Below the pieces are notes generated by a model that saw only the letters and a program-made list of their open reading frames with translations, was not told the origin of the DNA and did not search any database. DNA of 64,000 nucleotides, from positions 6,510,001 through 6,574,000 of the forward strand of contig NGZR01000003.1 of the NCBI GenBank assembly GCA_002197995.1, written 5' to 3'. Made by a program: the position numbers and the translations under genes. Positions 47,901 to 59,993 of the stretch are shown here, in pieces; the first letter of the stretch is position 1; each line of letters starts with the position of its first letter. The DNA comes from Gaeumannomyces sp. JS-464. Taxonomy: Eukaryota > Ascomycota > Sordariomycetes > Magnaporthales > Magnaporthaceae.

Positions 47901-49777
47901 GAAAGCGAGCAGAGTGATAAGTGCATTCCCTGTCTCTCCACCCGCGTCGGGCCCCGTGCAGGAAATGCCAAGGAGACCCCCGCCGGCGGGCTTTGACCAG
48001 CGATGGGAATTGGGAGCCGACAAACCCATGATGAAACCACAATGCCCTCTCTCTCTCTCTCTTTCTGCAGCCAGCCCGCCCTCACCTATATCCCCCACCG
48101 CCTATCGGAAGGCCCCAGGGTTCAATCGTCTCTGACAAGCACCAGCCTCACCGGCCGGGGCGGTGTAAGGGCCTCGGAGGTAAGCACTGAGACGAGGCGA
48201 ATCCGGGGATGGTGTTGTTGGCCGCATGCAGCCACACAGGCCAAGGCGCCGGATGTACCGCCAAAGATGTCATGTCAATATTGACATTTGGATGAATGGC
48301 CCGCCCGCCCGATAACGCGCCTCGCATGACGCGTCGGGCTTGTCCAGTCCTGAGTGGATGCATTGCAGCGAATCGGGCTACAACTCTTGTCTCGGTCCCT
48401 TGCAACGAGTCAGGGTTCGAATTGGCACTGGGCGAGTGAGAGCCTTCGAAACCACTGGGGTCCGTGCTTCCATCTTCTTTCTCCCTCGCCCTCGGCTAAA
48501 ACTGAATGTTCCTGCCGGCGCCTGGCCGCCTCCAATGTGCAGAAAACTCAATGCTCTCCTCTCAAACCCTTATTTTTGCCGCTGTGTGTCCAAACAAAGC
48601 AGCAACTGGAGACGAAGTGGGATCAATTGGATGTGTCGTGCATTTGCAACCTGGTGGATGGTGTGTGCAACCCTCCTCGTGCTCTCCAAAACGTCAGGCT
48701 GATAAAGCGCGCAACCCACCTGCCTGGCCCCTGCCTGCCCGCGCACCGACCAAGCGTCTCGCTGGGATTGACTGCGACTGCGACCTCATCAACGACCCGC
48801 CGCGCACCGACCGGGGGAGTTCGTCTAATGTCCTGATTTTCTGGCCGCGCTCGCATCTCCGCATCGTCGGATCCCGTCCGGGCCCCCTGACTCGGTGTGG
48901 GCGCTGATGACGGGCGGGCGCATGGAGAACGTGCGATGAGATGATTTTTGATTCACAATGCCGGCCGAGACACCCAGCCTCAATCGACGTCCGGTGGGGT
49001 GCAGGTGGTTTTGGGGGTTGGTTGCATATGCAGACAATAGCGGTAGGGCAGACTGCCAAGCAGCAGCAGCAGGTGTCGGCGAGACGCCTGGCTGTCTTGG
49101 ATACCACCTACCATGTTTGTTGAAGGCGCGTAAATGTCGAATATGATGCGCAGGTCTCCCCTGCAGCTCGATGCCGACGCCACGCAAATGCCGCCGGGAG
49201 CGGGCGGCACATCAAGGGCAAGGCCTAAAAAAAAGTAAAATGAACCCATCAAAACGAAACCTACCCCAAGACCAGGAGGCCGCTGTCAAGTCCGCTGCCA
49301 TCCATTATGCATCTTTGATCAGACCATGTCCCCGTGTCTTCCCTTGTATGGGTCAAGGTAGCCAGTCCATGCCAGAGCGCTCGAGTGCGCTTGTCAGGAG
49401 GATTCCTGGCGCCGCCGCTGTGCGGTGTCTGCGCCAAGGCCCGGCTGATCCGGACGCAATGCCATAGAATCCCGGGCAAGCTGCCACGCGCATGTAGCAC
49501 GGAGCCTAGACCACACCCTGTCTACACCCACAGAATACGGCGTGGGTTGGTACCACGCCGGGCCGGATACGAGGCTCTGCCGCATGACATGTTTGCCCGC
49601 TGTAACTCGTATGGGATTCTGCAGCCTTCGGGGCAGCCGTCGTCGTCGAGTCAGAGCAGCAAACGCCAGAAAACCAGGCTATACCCATGTAGGTAGGTAG
49701 GTAGGTAGGATAGAAGCCTCACCCCTATCACGTGGGGCAACACGATCCCGCCCAGCGTCGTGTCCTACCCAGCCTGC
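41950..49777. promoter_or_regulatory. 7.8-kb gene-poor region upstream of the homeobox gene
   Basis: No frame here has a domain, splice pattern or codon bias that I can support. Simple-sequence patches: poly(A) 42616-42636, T tracts 43315-43332, CCTG repeats 47785-47801, CT repeats 48047-48062, and a TAGG array 49690-49710. Probably the extended promoter and long, possibly intron-containing leader of the homeobox gene, plus the 3' flank of the p34-like gene. Non-coding transcripts cannot be excluded. Confidence 0.5.
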
Positions 49778-51152
49778 CTAGAGCTCCCTCATGACTTCGC
49801 CGACCGCCCGGGCCGCGAGCCGCCTCCTCTGCTCCTCGGGCATGCCGGCGCCCATCTCGCGCACCGCGAGCAGCTTCCGCATCATGACCTCCACCTTTTC
49901 GACGTCCTCCTGCCCGAGGCTGTCCTCGTCGTCACCGCCACCATCTTTTGTCTCTTTTGTCGTAGCAGCAGTAGTAGCATCGGTAGTAGCGGTAGTCGCA
50001 CCTTGGCTACCACTACTACCACCCGGCTTCTCCGTCGAGACTTCTCCACGGCCGACGCCGTCGTCCTCGATCTCCACGCCGGAGCTCCAGATGGCGCGCC
50101 GCAGCCCTTCAAAGTCGGCCTTGTCGAAGCCGAAGTTGAGGCTCGCGGGGTCCAGGTCCGTGGGCTTCCCGCCCGGTGTCGGCTTGGTGAAGTCTCCAAA
50201 CTCCAAAGACGAGGCGTCATCGTTGCTGCCGTCGTCGTCGTCTAGCCCGTCAAGCGCGTCGCCCATGTCCAAAGCCCAGTCGTTGGACTGCAGCGCCTCG
50301 AGAACTCGAGGAATTCCCGTCTTTTCTGTTTTTGTGGCATTGTTGTGCCATGCCATCGTCTCCCGTTAGCAATTTTTGTAGTCGCCGTGAACCCCCGCAA
50401 GGGAGAATAGACAGGGGAAGAGGGAACAAGGAAGACAGGAGGGCACCAACCGCCAAACTCATTCCTCAACCCCCCATCGTCCGCCCCGCGGCCAGGACTG
50501 GCGTGGACGAACTCCAGCCCGGCCTCGGCGCAGCGCTCCTCCCACTCGCCCAGCACATCCTCCCCGTCACCTCCTCCTCCTCCTCCCGCAGCAGCCGGCG
50601 CCGCCTCGCCCACCCCGACCGCGAGCCCGACCCCGTCCCACTCCCAGCCGCCCAGCCCCTCGCGGACGACGCGGCCTACCGCCGAGACCAGGTCCCTCCT
50701 GCTGCTGCTGCTGGCGCCGCCGCCGCCACCGCCACCAAGCGGGAAGACGACGGCGACGGCGCCCAGCACGCCCAGCACCTCCCTGGCCTCGTCCGACAGG
50801 AACGAGTCGGCCCAGTCCCGCGGCGGGCCGCCGACCGTGTCGAGCCACACGGGCACCGACGCCGCGTAGTAGGCCGTCTTGAGCGCCAGCTCGTGCGTCG
50901 TGCCCGCCAGCCCCGGGCCGCCGGCACCGTCCGCGGCCGAGGACGGAGTTGGGTGCGAGCCCGTGAGGTCTTTTGTTTTTTTTTTGGAGGCGGGGGGTTC
51001 TCGTCAGCATGGTGGGTGTTCTTAGTGTAGGCAGGTACAGTACAGGTGCCGTCGGTCGTCCATCACCACAAACCTTTGATGAACTTGCTCAGCAGCTCGG
51101 CGTCGCCTTCTAGCGACACGGCCAGGACTCGTCTTGGGTTCGAGATTTCCAT
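49778..51152 (-). CDS. Alpha/gamma-adaptin-binding protein p34 / Irc6-like
   Basis: Exon 1 (51152-51074) MEISNPRRVLAVSLEGDAEL joins across intron 51073-50970 to DLTGSHPTPSS and HELALKTAYYAASVPVWLDT, giving the split G-domain-like N-terminus of the p34/Irc6 family. A second intron (50450-50326, branch TGCTAAC) leads to EKTGIPRVLEALQSNDWALD, the acidic linker, and the C-terminal block MMRKLLAVREMGAGMPEEQR...EVMREL. 381 residues, all joins in phase. p34 (AAGAB) chaperones assembly of AP-1/AP-2 clathrin adaptors in animals, and Irc6 is its yeast relative. The role in vesicle-coat assembly is inferred. Gly/Ser-rich insertions near residues 90-150 are species-specific. Confidence 0.85.
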
Positions 51153-52184
51153 CTTCCCTGATTGGTTTTTGGGAACGAGGTGAACCCTGTATCTCCAGCT
51201 ACTCGCCCGAGAACATCTGCTAGTTTTGGGATGTTCGGGCGGATGTTTTCCAAAGATTGAACATTGATGATGCTATTGGTTTACCTGATTGCACGTTTGG
51301 TGGGGCAAGAGCAGCCTGGACGTTGGGAGCTCTGTGGCTTCCATTCCAAACATACAGTATTACCAGTGGCTGACAAACTTGGCCACTGGCTCATATCACA
51401 ACTCGAAGAATAGAAAACATGGGTTTAAACCATGGAACATACAACACAAAACCTGTAATCTTTCAATCACCGAAAGATTCGAGTCTGGGAAATATGTAGA
51501 CGGGCTAGTTTTGTACCTATGATACCAAAACCATTTATTTGCTGATCAAGGAAGCCACCGCACCAAACATTACCAAAAGGGACGCACGCAAAAGACAGAC
51601 ACATTCACTGGTATGGAAGAAGAAACACTGGTTTGCGTTCGCGACAAAAATGGGATCTCCTCGAGCTAACGATCTGAGGGCTAAACGGGACTTGTCCAAA
51701 CAATGTATGTACACCCGAGTACCGAATACAAAACTATGTATCGCCATGGTCTCCATCTCACAAAAGACGTCCCTGTGATGGTGGCCTATACTATATTTCT
51801 AGTTCCAAACCAACCCGAGAGAAGATGCCATAGCTCATTCTCGTATTGCTCTTAGCCAAAGTGATGCCCGACCCATTCCTACGCCCAGATGGTTGTAAGC
51901 CATTCGCCCAGCCTCGCCGCGAGATCCGTATTTCTCCCCGCAGACGGCACATCTGTTGGACGAATGCTGAGACTGCGGCGGCGGATGGAAGGCGTGTCGC
52001 CAACTCCAGGCCAGTGACGTGGCTGTGTGTGCCGCCGAGGCGACGACGCCAAGTCCCCGGCTCCTTCCTGGCCTCCGTCGTCAATCGAGAAGTCTGTAAA
52101 CACCTTCTGACGTCTCGGACCCGTATCAGAGGCGGCTGAATCCTTCGGCGACTCGGCCATGTCGGCCGTACTTGGGACGCCATG
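51153..52184. other. Spacer between p34-like gene and ABCC gene
   Basis: Promoter side of the p34-like gene and 3' region of the ABCC gene (both minus). Relatively AT-rich (51280-51800). Small frames only, none supported. Confidence 0.4.
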
Positions 52185-55100
52185 CTATGATGCGGCCGCT
52201 CCATCGCCGTTGGCAGCCGGCTCCTCGAGATCAATCAGTGTCCCTTGCCCCTTTTTGGTCTCCCATGCCTTCTTGGCTGACTTGGCCAGCACGTCATAGT
52301 CACCACTCATGTCGCACATGCCCCGAAAGCTACCGCTCTCCCCCTTCTGCATCAGCTCCCAAGGATGTCCGTATTCGACGACGGAGCCCTTGTCTAGCAC
52401 GAGGACCTTGTCGTAGTCCACGATCGTCTGCAGGCGGTGCGCGATGGTAATTATGGTCGCGTCCTTCATCTCCCGGATCGTCTCTTGGATCTTGGAGTCA
52501 GTCGCGTAGTCGATCGATGCCGTGGCCTCATCCATCACCAGCACAGACGGCTCCTTGAGCATCGCCCGTGCCAGGCAGAGTAGTTGGCGCTGGCCCTGCG
52601 AGAGGTTCGATCCGGACTCGGACACGGGTGAAGTGAGGTTTAGGAAGATGTTCTTGTTGGCGCTTGGTGCCGCCGTCGTGGGGCTGGACGCGCCGCCAGA
52701 AACGTCCGGCACGGCCTCCACAAGGCTTGGCGGGCTGCTGCCGCCGGTTGGCTCGTCCGGCGAGATGAGCTGCACGCGACGAAGCGCCTTGAAAATCTGC
52801 TCGTCCGTGAAGAGATTGAAGGGATCCAGGTTGGATCTGATTGTGCCCGTGAAAAGGGTTGGCTCCTGCGGCACGATGGTGATGGCCTCTCTCAGGTCGC
52901 GGAGACCAATGAGACCAGTGTCGATGCCATCGATAAGAATCTTGCCTTCGTCTGCCTCGAGTGCGCGGAAGATGGCCAGGGCAAGGGAGCTCTTGCCCGC
53001 CCCGGTTCGGCCCACGATACCCACCTTCTCGTGGGCGTCAATCTTGAAAGTGAGATTTCGTAGGACGGGGTCAAGTTCCGCGCGGTAGCGTGTGGTGTAG
53101 TTGATGAACTCGACCGCTCCTGAGCTGGGCCAGTTTTGCGGCGGCCTGTTCTTCTCCACAATGGGCTCCGCCTCCTGCTCCACATCCAGGTACTCCTTGA
53201 CACGCTCGACCGAGTTCATGTTCTGCTCGTTCAGGGCGTAGAGCCTGACAAGCCAAAGAATGTTCTCAGCGAACCCAATCGCGTAGCTTAGTGACAGGCC
53301 GGCAGAGCCCGGATCAATGGTGCCTATGCTGAAGATGACGAATACTCCGGCGAAGAAGGCGACCAGATCGCCCAGAAGGTCCGTCCGGAAAGCGAGCCAC
53401 CTGTTAGCTGCCCACAAGTAGATAAACGGCCGCAGCTGCGCGTTGATCCGCGCCATATTGTCCCGGACGAATCGCCGCTCGTCCCCGTACGCCCGGATCG
53501 TGGTCACACCGCTCAGGGTCTCGCCAAATTGCTGGAACAGAGGGCTGCGCTGAACAGACTCCAGCCTCTTGAGGTCGCGCGAAGCGGCGAGGTAGTATTT
53601 TCCAAGGAAAACGTAAGCGGCAGTGATGAAGACCGCGGAAACAAGGAACCCAGGGGTGACGGCGGCGATCAGGGTCACGGTGACAAAGATCCCAAGAGCG
53701 CAGCTCATAACTCCAATGGCGATGGGTGCTACTTCCTGGTCGATCGCCTCGAGGTCCTTGCTGAACCGGTTCATCATCTGGCCCAGCGGGGTGACATCGA
53801 AGAATTTGAATTTGGCCCTGGAAACCGCCCTCATAAGCTGGCTGTGCAGCTTCCAAGAGGCCGTCAGGGAGCCAAAGAAGATCCAGAGGTCGCGGATGAA
53901 GGCTGTCAGGGCGCCTGCGAGACCGATAATCCCCAGCACCACCAGATAATACTGGACATTGACCTCCGGGTTCATGGCCACTTGAAGGGCGGTTGTGTTC
54001 GGGTTCATCGTGAGCTGGCCCTTGACGTAAGTAGACACGGATGCCATGTAGGTGGGGGTGAAGGACTGAGCGCCGTAGGAAAGGGAGTTTGTGTTGAACT
54101 GGATCTTGGAGACTTCTTCAGTGTACTGGTTCGCCCAAACTTTGATCCAGAGGTTGGAGGCGACGCCGCTGATCTGCTGGAGGATGAAGACGGCCATGGC
54201 AACGACCCAGAACGACCAGGATCCCATAGAGCTGAGGTATAGCTTCATCACGGGCCACTTGACAGCGCCTGTCACCTTGGCTTCCTCCATGGCGTCCTGC
54301 TTCTTCTGGGGCTTTTGGGCCTGAGGCTTGGACAAATGATCACTACCATTGGCATCGAACACTGTATCGCCGCTGGTCTCGCCGACGCTGGAGGGACCCG
54401 CGAGGGAATCCTCGAGATGCTGGGAGTGCCGGGCTTCGACTTTTGGGCAGCCTGGATCTCCTCGCCGAGGGCGCCAGACGCGATCATGTCCTGAGGAGGC
54501 CCCTGGCTCGTTATCCTTCCGTTGTTCATGGCGACCACATGGTCCGAGTGGGGCACGCAGAGCGGGATGTTGTGAGAAACGAGAATGCAGGTCCGGTTGC
54601 GCATCAGCGGGCCCTTGATGCAGTTGTTGAAGATCCACTGAGCGGTGTGAGAGTCGACAGCACTGAGGCAGTCGTCCAGGAGGAGGTGTTTCGAGTTGGA
54701 GTAGACAGCCCGTGCAAGCGAAATGCGTTGCTTCTGACCGCCCGACAGCGTGATTCCCTTCTCGCCCACCAGGGTCTCGTCGCCATTGTCGAGAATCTCG
54801 AGGTCACGCTCGAGAGCACACGCGACGATAACGTCATGGTACCGCTTCTCATCAAAGGGCGCAGAGAAGAGAATGTTGTCCTTGATGTTCGCGTTCACCA
54901 GCCAGGCCTGCTGGGCGACGTAGGCGCAAGTCTCGGCAAGACCCGTTTCGGGGTCCGGACGCACATCCTCGCGGCTCCTGCCACCGGGGAGGAACACGCG
55001 TCCATTGACCAGAGTCATCTCACCAAGCAGAGCCATGAGCAGCGACGTCTTTCCGGATCCGGTGGGGCCGGTGATAACGTTGAGCTTGCCGATCTGGAAG

Positions 55101-57426
55101 TCAATGTCGATGTCGAGCAGTCGGAACGCCTGGGAACCGTCCTCAGCAACAACATCCTTGCCGCCCCAGATGAAGGTCGCGCCCCTGAAACCGACGACGC
55201 GCATTCCGTTCTCGTCCAAATTGTCCTCGCCGAGCTGCCCAAACTTGTCCGTCTCCTCCTCGGAAAGGAACTCTTCAATCCGGTCGATCGAGACCTTAGC
55301 CTCCTGAACGTGAGCAAGCATGTCGCCGAGCTGATCTAGGGGGTAGCGCAGAAGCATAAATAGCGAGATGGATGTGAAGGCGATCGAAGGGTAGAGAGGC
55401 TTCTTCTCAATCACGGTGTAGACCAGGAAGGAGAAGAAAGTTATCAGGATCGGGACAGTGTTCCAAACAGCAACGGCGCACGCCCAGACAATGTAACGCG
55501 CCTTGAGAGCTTTGAGCTCAGCCTTACGCTTCTCATCAACTATGCTGCTGAACCGGTGCTCCCAGGCAAAGTACTTGATGATGCGGATGTTCTGGAGAAT
55601 CTCGTTCGTGGTGTGTATCCGCTTGTCCGTCGCGGACATGATAGCCTTCTGGGTGGAATTGAAAGCCTTTCCAAACGCGATGTTGATGGGAAGCAGAGCC
55701 GCCATGACGATGAAGCCGGGGATGGCGCTTCGGCCAAGAACCTGGTAGAGAAGGACGACGGAGACCAGCAGCTGCGTGGGCGCGGAAGCGACGAGGAAGT
55801 GCAGGTACGCAGTGACCTCGGACACCTTGAAGCTGTCGACCGACATGAGGTTGATGATCGTCCCGAGGTTGGCCTGCTCGTCTGGTTCCCCGTCTTTCTT
55901 GGCGTCCTCGCTCGCGTCGGCGTCGTCGGCCTTCTTCTTACCATCATTGCCGCCCAGGCCAAGCATCCTTTTGAACTTGGCGAGCTTGCCAATCTTGGCA
56001 TCGTCTTTCTTGTTGGCGCCGAGAACGGTGTCTTTGCCGGCAGCAGCCTTGCGCCGCAGCGCCTTGGCGTAGATGTCGCCGATCAGGATGGCGCGGATGT
56101 TGATGCAGATCTTGCGGCCTATCCACAGTGCACGGTTGTCGGCAAAGGAGCGGACGATGTCGGTAACGGGAAGCAGGATGACGTAGAGCCAGAGGACACT
56201 GCGGGGTGCACTATCCGGGTTCTCGACGTACTCCAGGATGGCCTTGAGGAGCATGGTGGGGGCAAAAGTGAAGAAGCCCGATAGGACGGCCCAGCCAGCC
56301 TGGGCGATCAGCATGGCCTTGAAGTACCCGAGGAGGTGGAAGGACAGGGCCGACGTCTTTTTGATTTGGCGGTAGTGGGACAGGACGGCGGCGGCCTTGT
56401 CCTTGGGCAGCAGATTCCAGATCTTGTCCATCTCGAAGGGCTCCTTGTAACCTTGGCGCACAATGGAATCGACCCAAGAAAAGGTAAAGGACGAGAAGAG
56501 CGAAGCAAGGTTCTCCCGCGAAGGCGGAATCCCATCCTCCCACTCGAGCAGGACCGTCTTATTGCCCTTGCGCGTGGTGATGGCCATGGCGAACAGCAGG
56601 GTGGTCAGAGAGAACTCGACGATCACCAAGACCTGGCTCAGCTGCGACATGGGGTGGACGAGGACGGAGCGGAAGATGGCGATTGTAAAAAGCCACTGGC
56701 AGCTGTATATGGCGGCGGTGTGGTTCCAGAGGTGCGGCACGCGCCATTGAGTGTTGCCGAGGAAGAGGCGGAGCGAGGCGAGGACGAGGACGTAGACCCA
56801 AGTGGCCATACCAACGACGGCGGGAGTGAGTGAGGGGCGCGAAGTGTCCCGCTTGAGAAGCGCAATGGCATTGACGGCGACCAGGCCGGCAATGGCGAGC
56901 TCTTCGATGACGATCGAAAGTGTCTGTGCAGGGGGCTTGTCGGCCTGGACAATAGAGCCCCTGGTTGTGGTCTTCACGAGGGCCAGACGGCCCCCGTTAA
57001 TGGCCAGCCCCTCGTCGTCATCGGAATTCCCGGTGAGCGGCTCGTCGGGCAGGAGGTCGGTGTGTTGACGGGCGGCACCGCCGTGGTCCGGGATCGGCGC
57101 ATACGAATCATTCCCTCGTTTTATCCTGGCGGCGGCTCGGTAGACGCTCTGGAAGCCGAGGTTGAAAAACGACAAGATTATGACGGTCGCCGGGAGGAGG
57201 ATCCTCAGGTAGCTTGCGGGAGCCAAGGTGTGGTGGTCAGCGTCAGAAGCAAATAAGCCAAAAAACAGACAGAAGACGGCACAAAGGTAATTGGCCGGCG
57301 GAGCACAAGCCCAAGACAGGGGGCTGTGGCAGCTCCTGTTAGTCGCTTCAGAACTCACTCATGGTGAAAACAATGTGTTAGATCATCAGTCTGCCATATC
57401 GGCCACTCGCAGTCCCCAACACCCAT
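52185..57426 (-). CDS. ABCC-family full transporter, YBT1-like, one frame slip
   Basis: Exon 1 (57426-57359) MGVGDCEWPIWQTDDLTHCF joins in phase, after intron 57358-57213, to YLRILLPATVIILSFFNLG, giving a TMD0. NBD1 has Walker A GPTGSGKTS, signature LSGGQKQR and Walker B HLLLDDCLSAVD. NBD2 has GRTGAGKSS, LSQGQRQ and VLVMDEATASID. A long Lys/Asp-rich insertion in TMD1 (KADDADASEDAKKDGEPDEQ) is typical of yeast YBT1/VMR1 relatives, which move bile acids and conjugates into the vacuole. The frame changes by one base at about 54412-54420 in the linker between NBD1 and TMD2 (SKPGTPSIS to EDSLAGPSSVGE). All catalytic motifs lie in intact stretches, so a sequence error is the simpler reading. About 1,700 residues in total. 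Confidence 0.9.
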
Positions 57427-59993
57427 TGTTGTATGGCGCGTGCGGCCCCGCGCTGCCAAGGGCAGACAGGAGCGGCGAGGTCGGAGGCGTCCAGTGCTGG
57501 GCTCTTCGGATCTTGTGAAGGGATGAGATACAATTAGATGCTGCAACGGCCGGGGAGAGGCGACTGAGGCGAGGACGGCAGAGGCAGCACAAAGTACAGG
57601 CTTGGCCGAAGAACAGATGCCCAGGGACGAAAGAGAGGGAGGGTCTATTTAAACTAACGGTTGGGAATAAACGGAAGAGGGACGAGCAAGGGCGATAGTT
57701 GGGCCGAGGGAATGATTAGGACGCACCCGCTGCTGACGATGGGGAAAAAAAAAATTGACAGGAACATTAGACGAATGCGGGCCCCGGGGGTGGAGTCCAG
57801 ATGGGGGCGCATGCAGAACCGACTTACCCAAGGTAGGAGGCTCCGATGGCGAGCGTCGAGCCAAGGCGGGCGGAAGTCTCGACGCACATACCCGGCTCTG
57901 GAGGACCGATTTTGCGGAGTGCAAAGCATGCGAATTCTACACGGCTTACCTGGAAGTTGAGCCAGGCCGGCGGCGACAACGAAGGAGGAGAGCGAGCGAG
58001 ACTCGGGTGTTGCGCGGAGTGTCCAACACCGCCTGAACTCACGGGCGGATTGACCTCTGAGATTGACCCCATGCAGTCATCCTGCGTCCATGGCCGGGCA
58101 AACTCAACCCCTTTTCCTCCCAGGGCTCCTCCTTTCCCGACCAGTCAGCTCCTCGGCAAGCATCTTAAGGCAGGGCCAAAGATCCGAAGATGGTTCATCA
58201 TGATGAAATGCCCCAAATCACTACCTGCGTAGTAGTACCTACAGTAGGTACCTGACCTGGGGCGCCAAGGTCACGGAAACTGCCCTGAGCCCCACCTGCT
58301 TCTGGTTCCGCGCCGCAGATGGCGTCCGATGTCAGATCTGATAAATTCAAGATCCGTTGAGGCTCTTCTCAGACGGTGTGACTACTTGGGAGCCATGTTT
58401 CGGCCCTTTTGGTCTAGAGAGGAACGAGCACACAAGAGAAAGGTCAGCAACCATCAACCGCCTGGCTGGGACGTGAGTGCTACAAACGCACGCGCACAGA
58501 GCCAAGCCCCGCCAGTCGTCAATCCCACAAGGATCTCCGTTGTCGGCTGGCCTCTTCGCCGTTTTGCTGCCTCTTCGAGGTTACACTACTCGGGTCCGTA
58601 GCACAGACAAACATTACTCAATCCTGGAAACAACAGCACCCCTCAATTTCTTTGTTATCCCTCCCTCCATCGTCGAGTAGGTGGTCGTTCATGCGGGTGA
58701 CTCCGCCGGTAAGTTGCTGCTACTCAACCACACCTCCTGGGGCCGCCAACCACCACCTGATCGCTGGAAAAGGAAATCTGAAGAGGAGGGCAGGAGGGGT
58801 GGACAAGGAGGTTCATACAAGAACGGGAGACACTCGATGATGCGCCGCCCTCTCGTCTTTCCACTTTGTTCCCTCGCCTGCATGGGTCCGCAGCATAGGG
58901 GTCATGGCCTCCACATTCCGTACCACCACACACCACAGAAGCCAATAACGTTGAGTCCCAATCCCCAATCGCGGCATGATGCACAGAGAGCTTTCCCCGA
59001 CTTTTGGAGCTACGGATATTTCTGCCAATTGGCAAAGGTCCCTGTACCGCTGGTGCCGCAGACTTTTGTATGGCGCAACCGCCAGGGAAGCGCCACGCGC
59101 CTCGGGCTGACCAAGACCGGTCGAGACCAGGGAATCTGGTCAATGGGGGCGGCCGGGTGCTTCGCGAGGCACACGTCGCGTGGTCGCGACGGGACCGGCG
59201 AGCCGAGATAGGAAGGTGGGCCGTCCACTGGTGAGAACCGAACACCGAGCTCCGATCTTTACGCACAGATGGGAAGCATCGCGCCATAGACAGGAGAGCG
59301 GCTAGATCCTAGCAGGTGACGCCGAGTCTTTGACCTCAGAATACTGGTTCATGTGGGCTTGAAGAATATGGTTTTCCGCTTGGAAAAAAAAAACAGCTGG
59401 GGCCTGATAGGTAATGTTTGAATGCTCGACTTCACGGCGCGGATTTGTCGCTTTCGAAGCTTCTCTCACACTGTCAGGCATAACGACTGAGCCAAGCCAC
59501 CAATAGCATTCGAACTTTAGTCAAGACGCTGGCTCATCCTCATATCCTCAAAGAAAGGGATTCACTCACAGGCCAATCAGCTGAGCCCAGGAACGCCTCG
59601 CATTAGTCGTCGCTACGTCATTTATTTCTAGTAACACAACCCAATATAAAACCGCCCCGCGGCATCCAGCTGCTGTCTAGTGCGGCCTGCGAACGCGGCG
59701 TCTTTTTCCCAGTCCCACCGAGGCAAGCCCAAAATAAGAAAAAAGAAACCAAGCTTTTCTTTCATGTTTCGCCTGTCTGGACGGGGAGACCCGCGCCATT
59801 ACCAAACATGCAAACCGGAAGATTTCTTTTTTGCGCCCCTTTTTACTTGTCCAATAGATATGCCGTCCCAGACACGCGTAGCAGGCCGCCCCTGTAAAAA
59901 TACCCTCGCATATTATTACAGATTGGTTTAAACGACAAACATTGGAGAGACATGGGGTCTGATGTTGACTCTTAAAACCAAAGAGTGTTCCAT
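57427..59993. other. Intergenic, no supported gene
   Basis: 2.57 kb between the ABCC start and the SEC61 stop (both minus). A short palindrome GTACCTAC-A-GTAGGTAC is at 58235-58251. A TATAAAA preceded by CCAA lies near 59641-59650 on the plus strand, with no convincing gene after it (an 83-codon frame at 59680-59931 has no motif). Confidence 0.4.

Noticed and set aside
48405..48435. GGTTCGAATT, resembling a tRNA B box
   Set aside because: No A box at the right distance and no cloverleaf can be folded around it.
42590..49700. Many frames of 100-340 codons upstream of the homeobox gene
   Set aside because: They overlap on both strands, lack motifs and sensible splicing, and are rich in Arg/Pro/Ser as expected of chance frames in GC-rich DNA.
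49690..49710. TAGG array as interstitial telomere
   Set aside because: The unit is TAGG, not TTAGGG, and it is only five copies.
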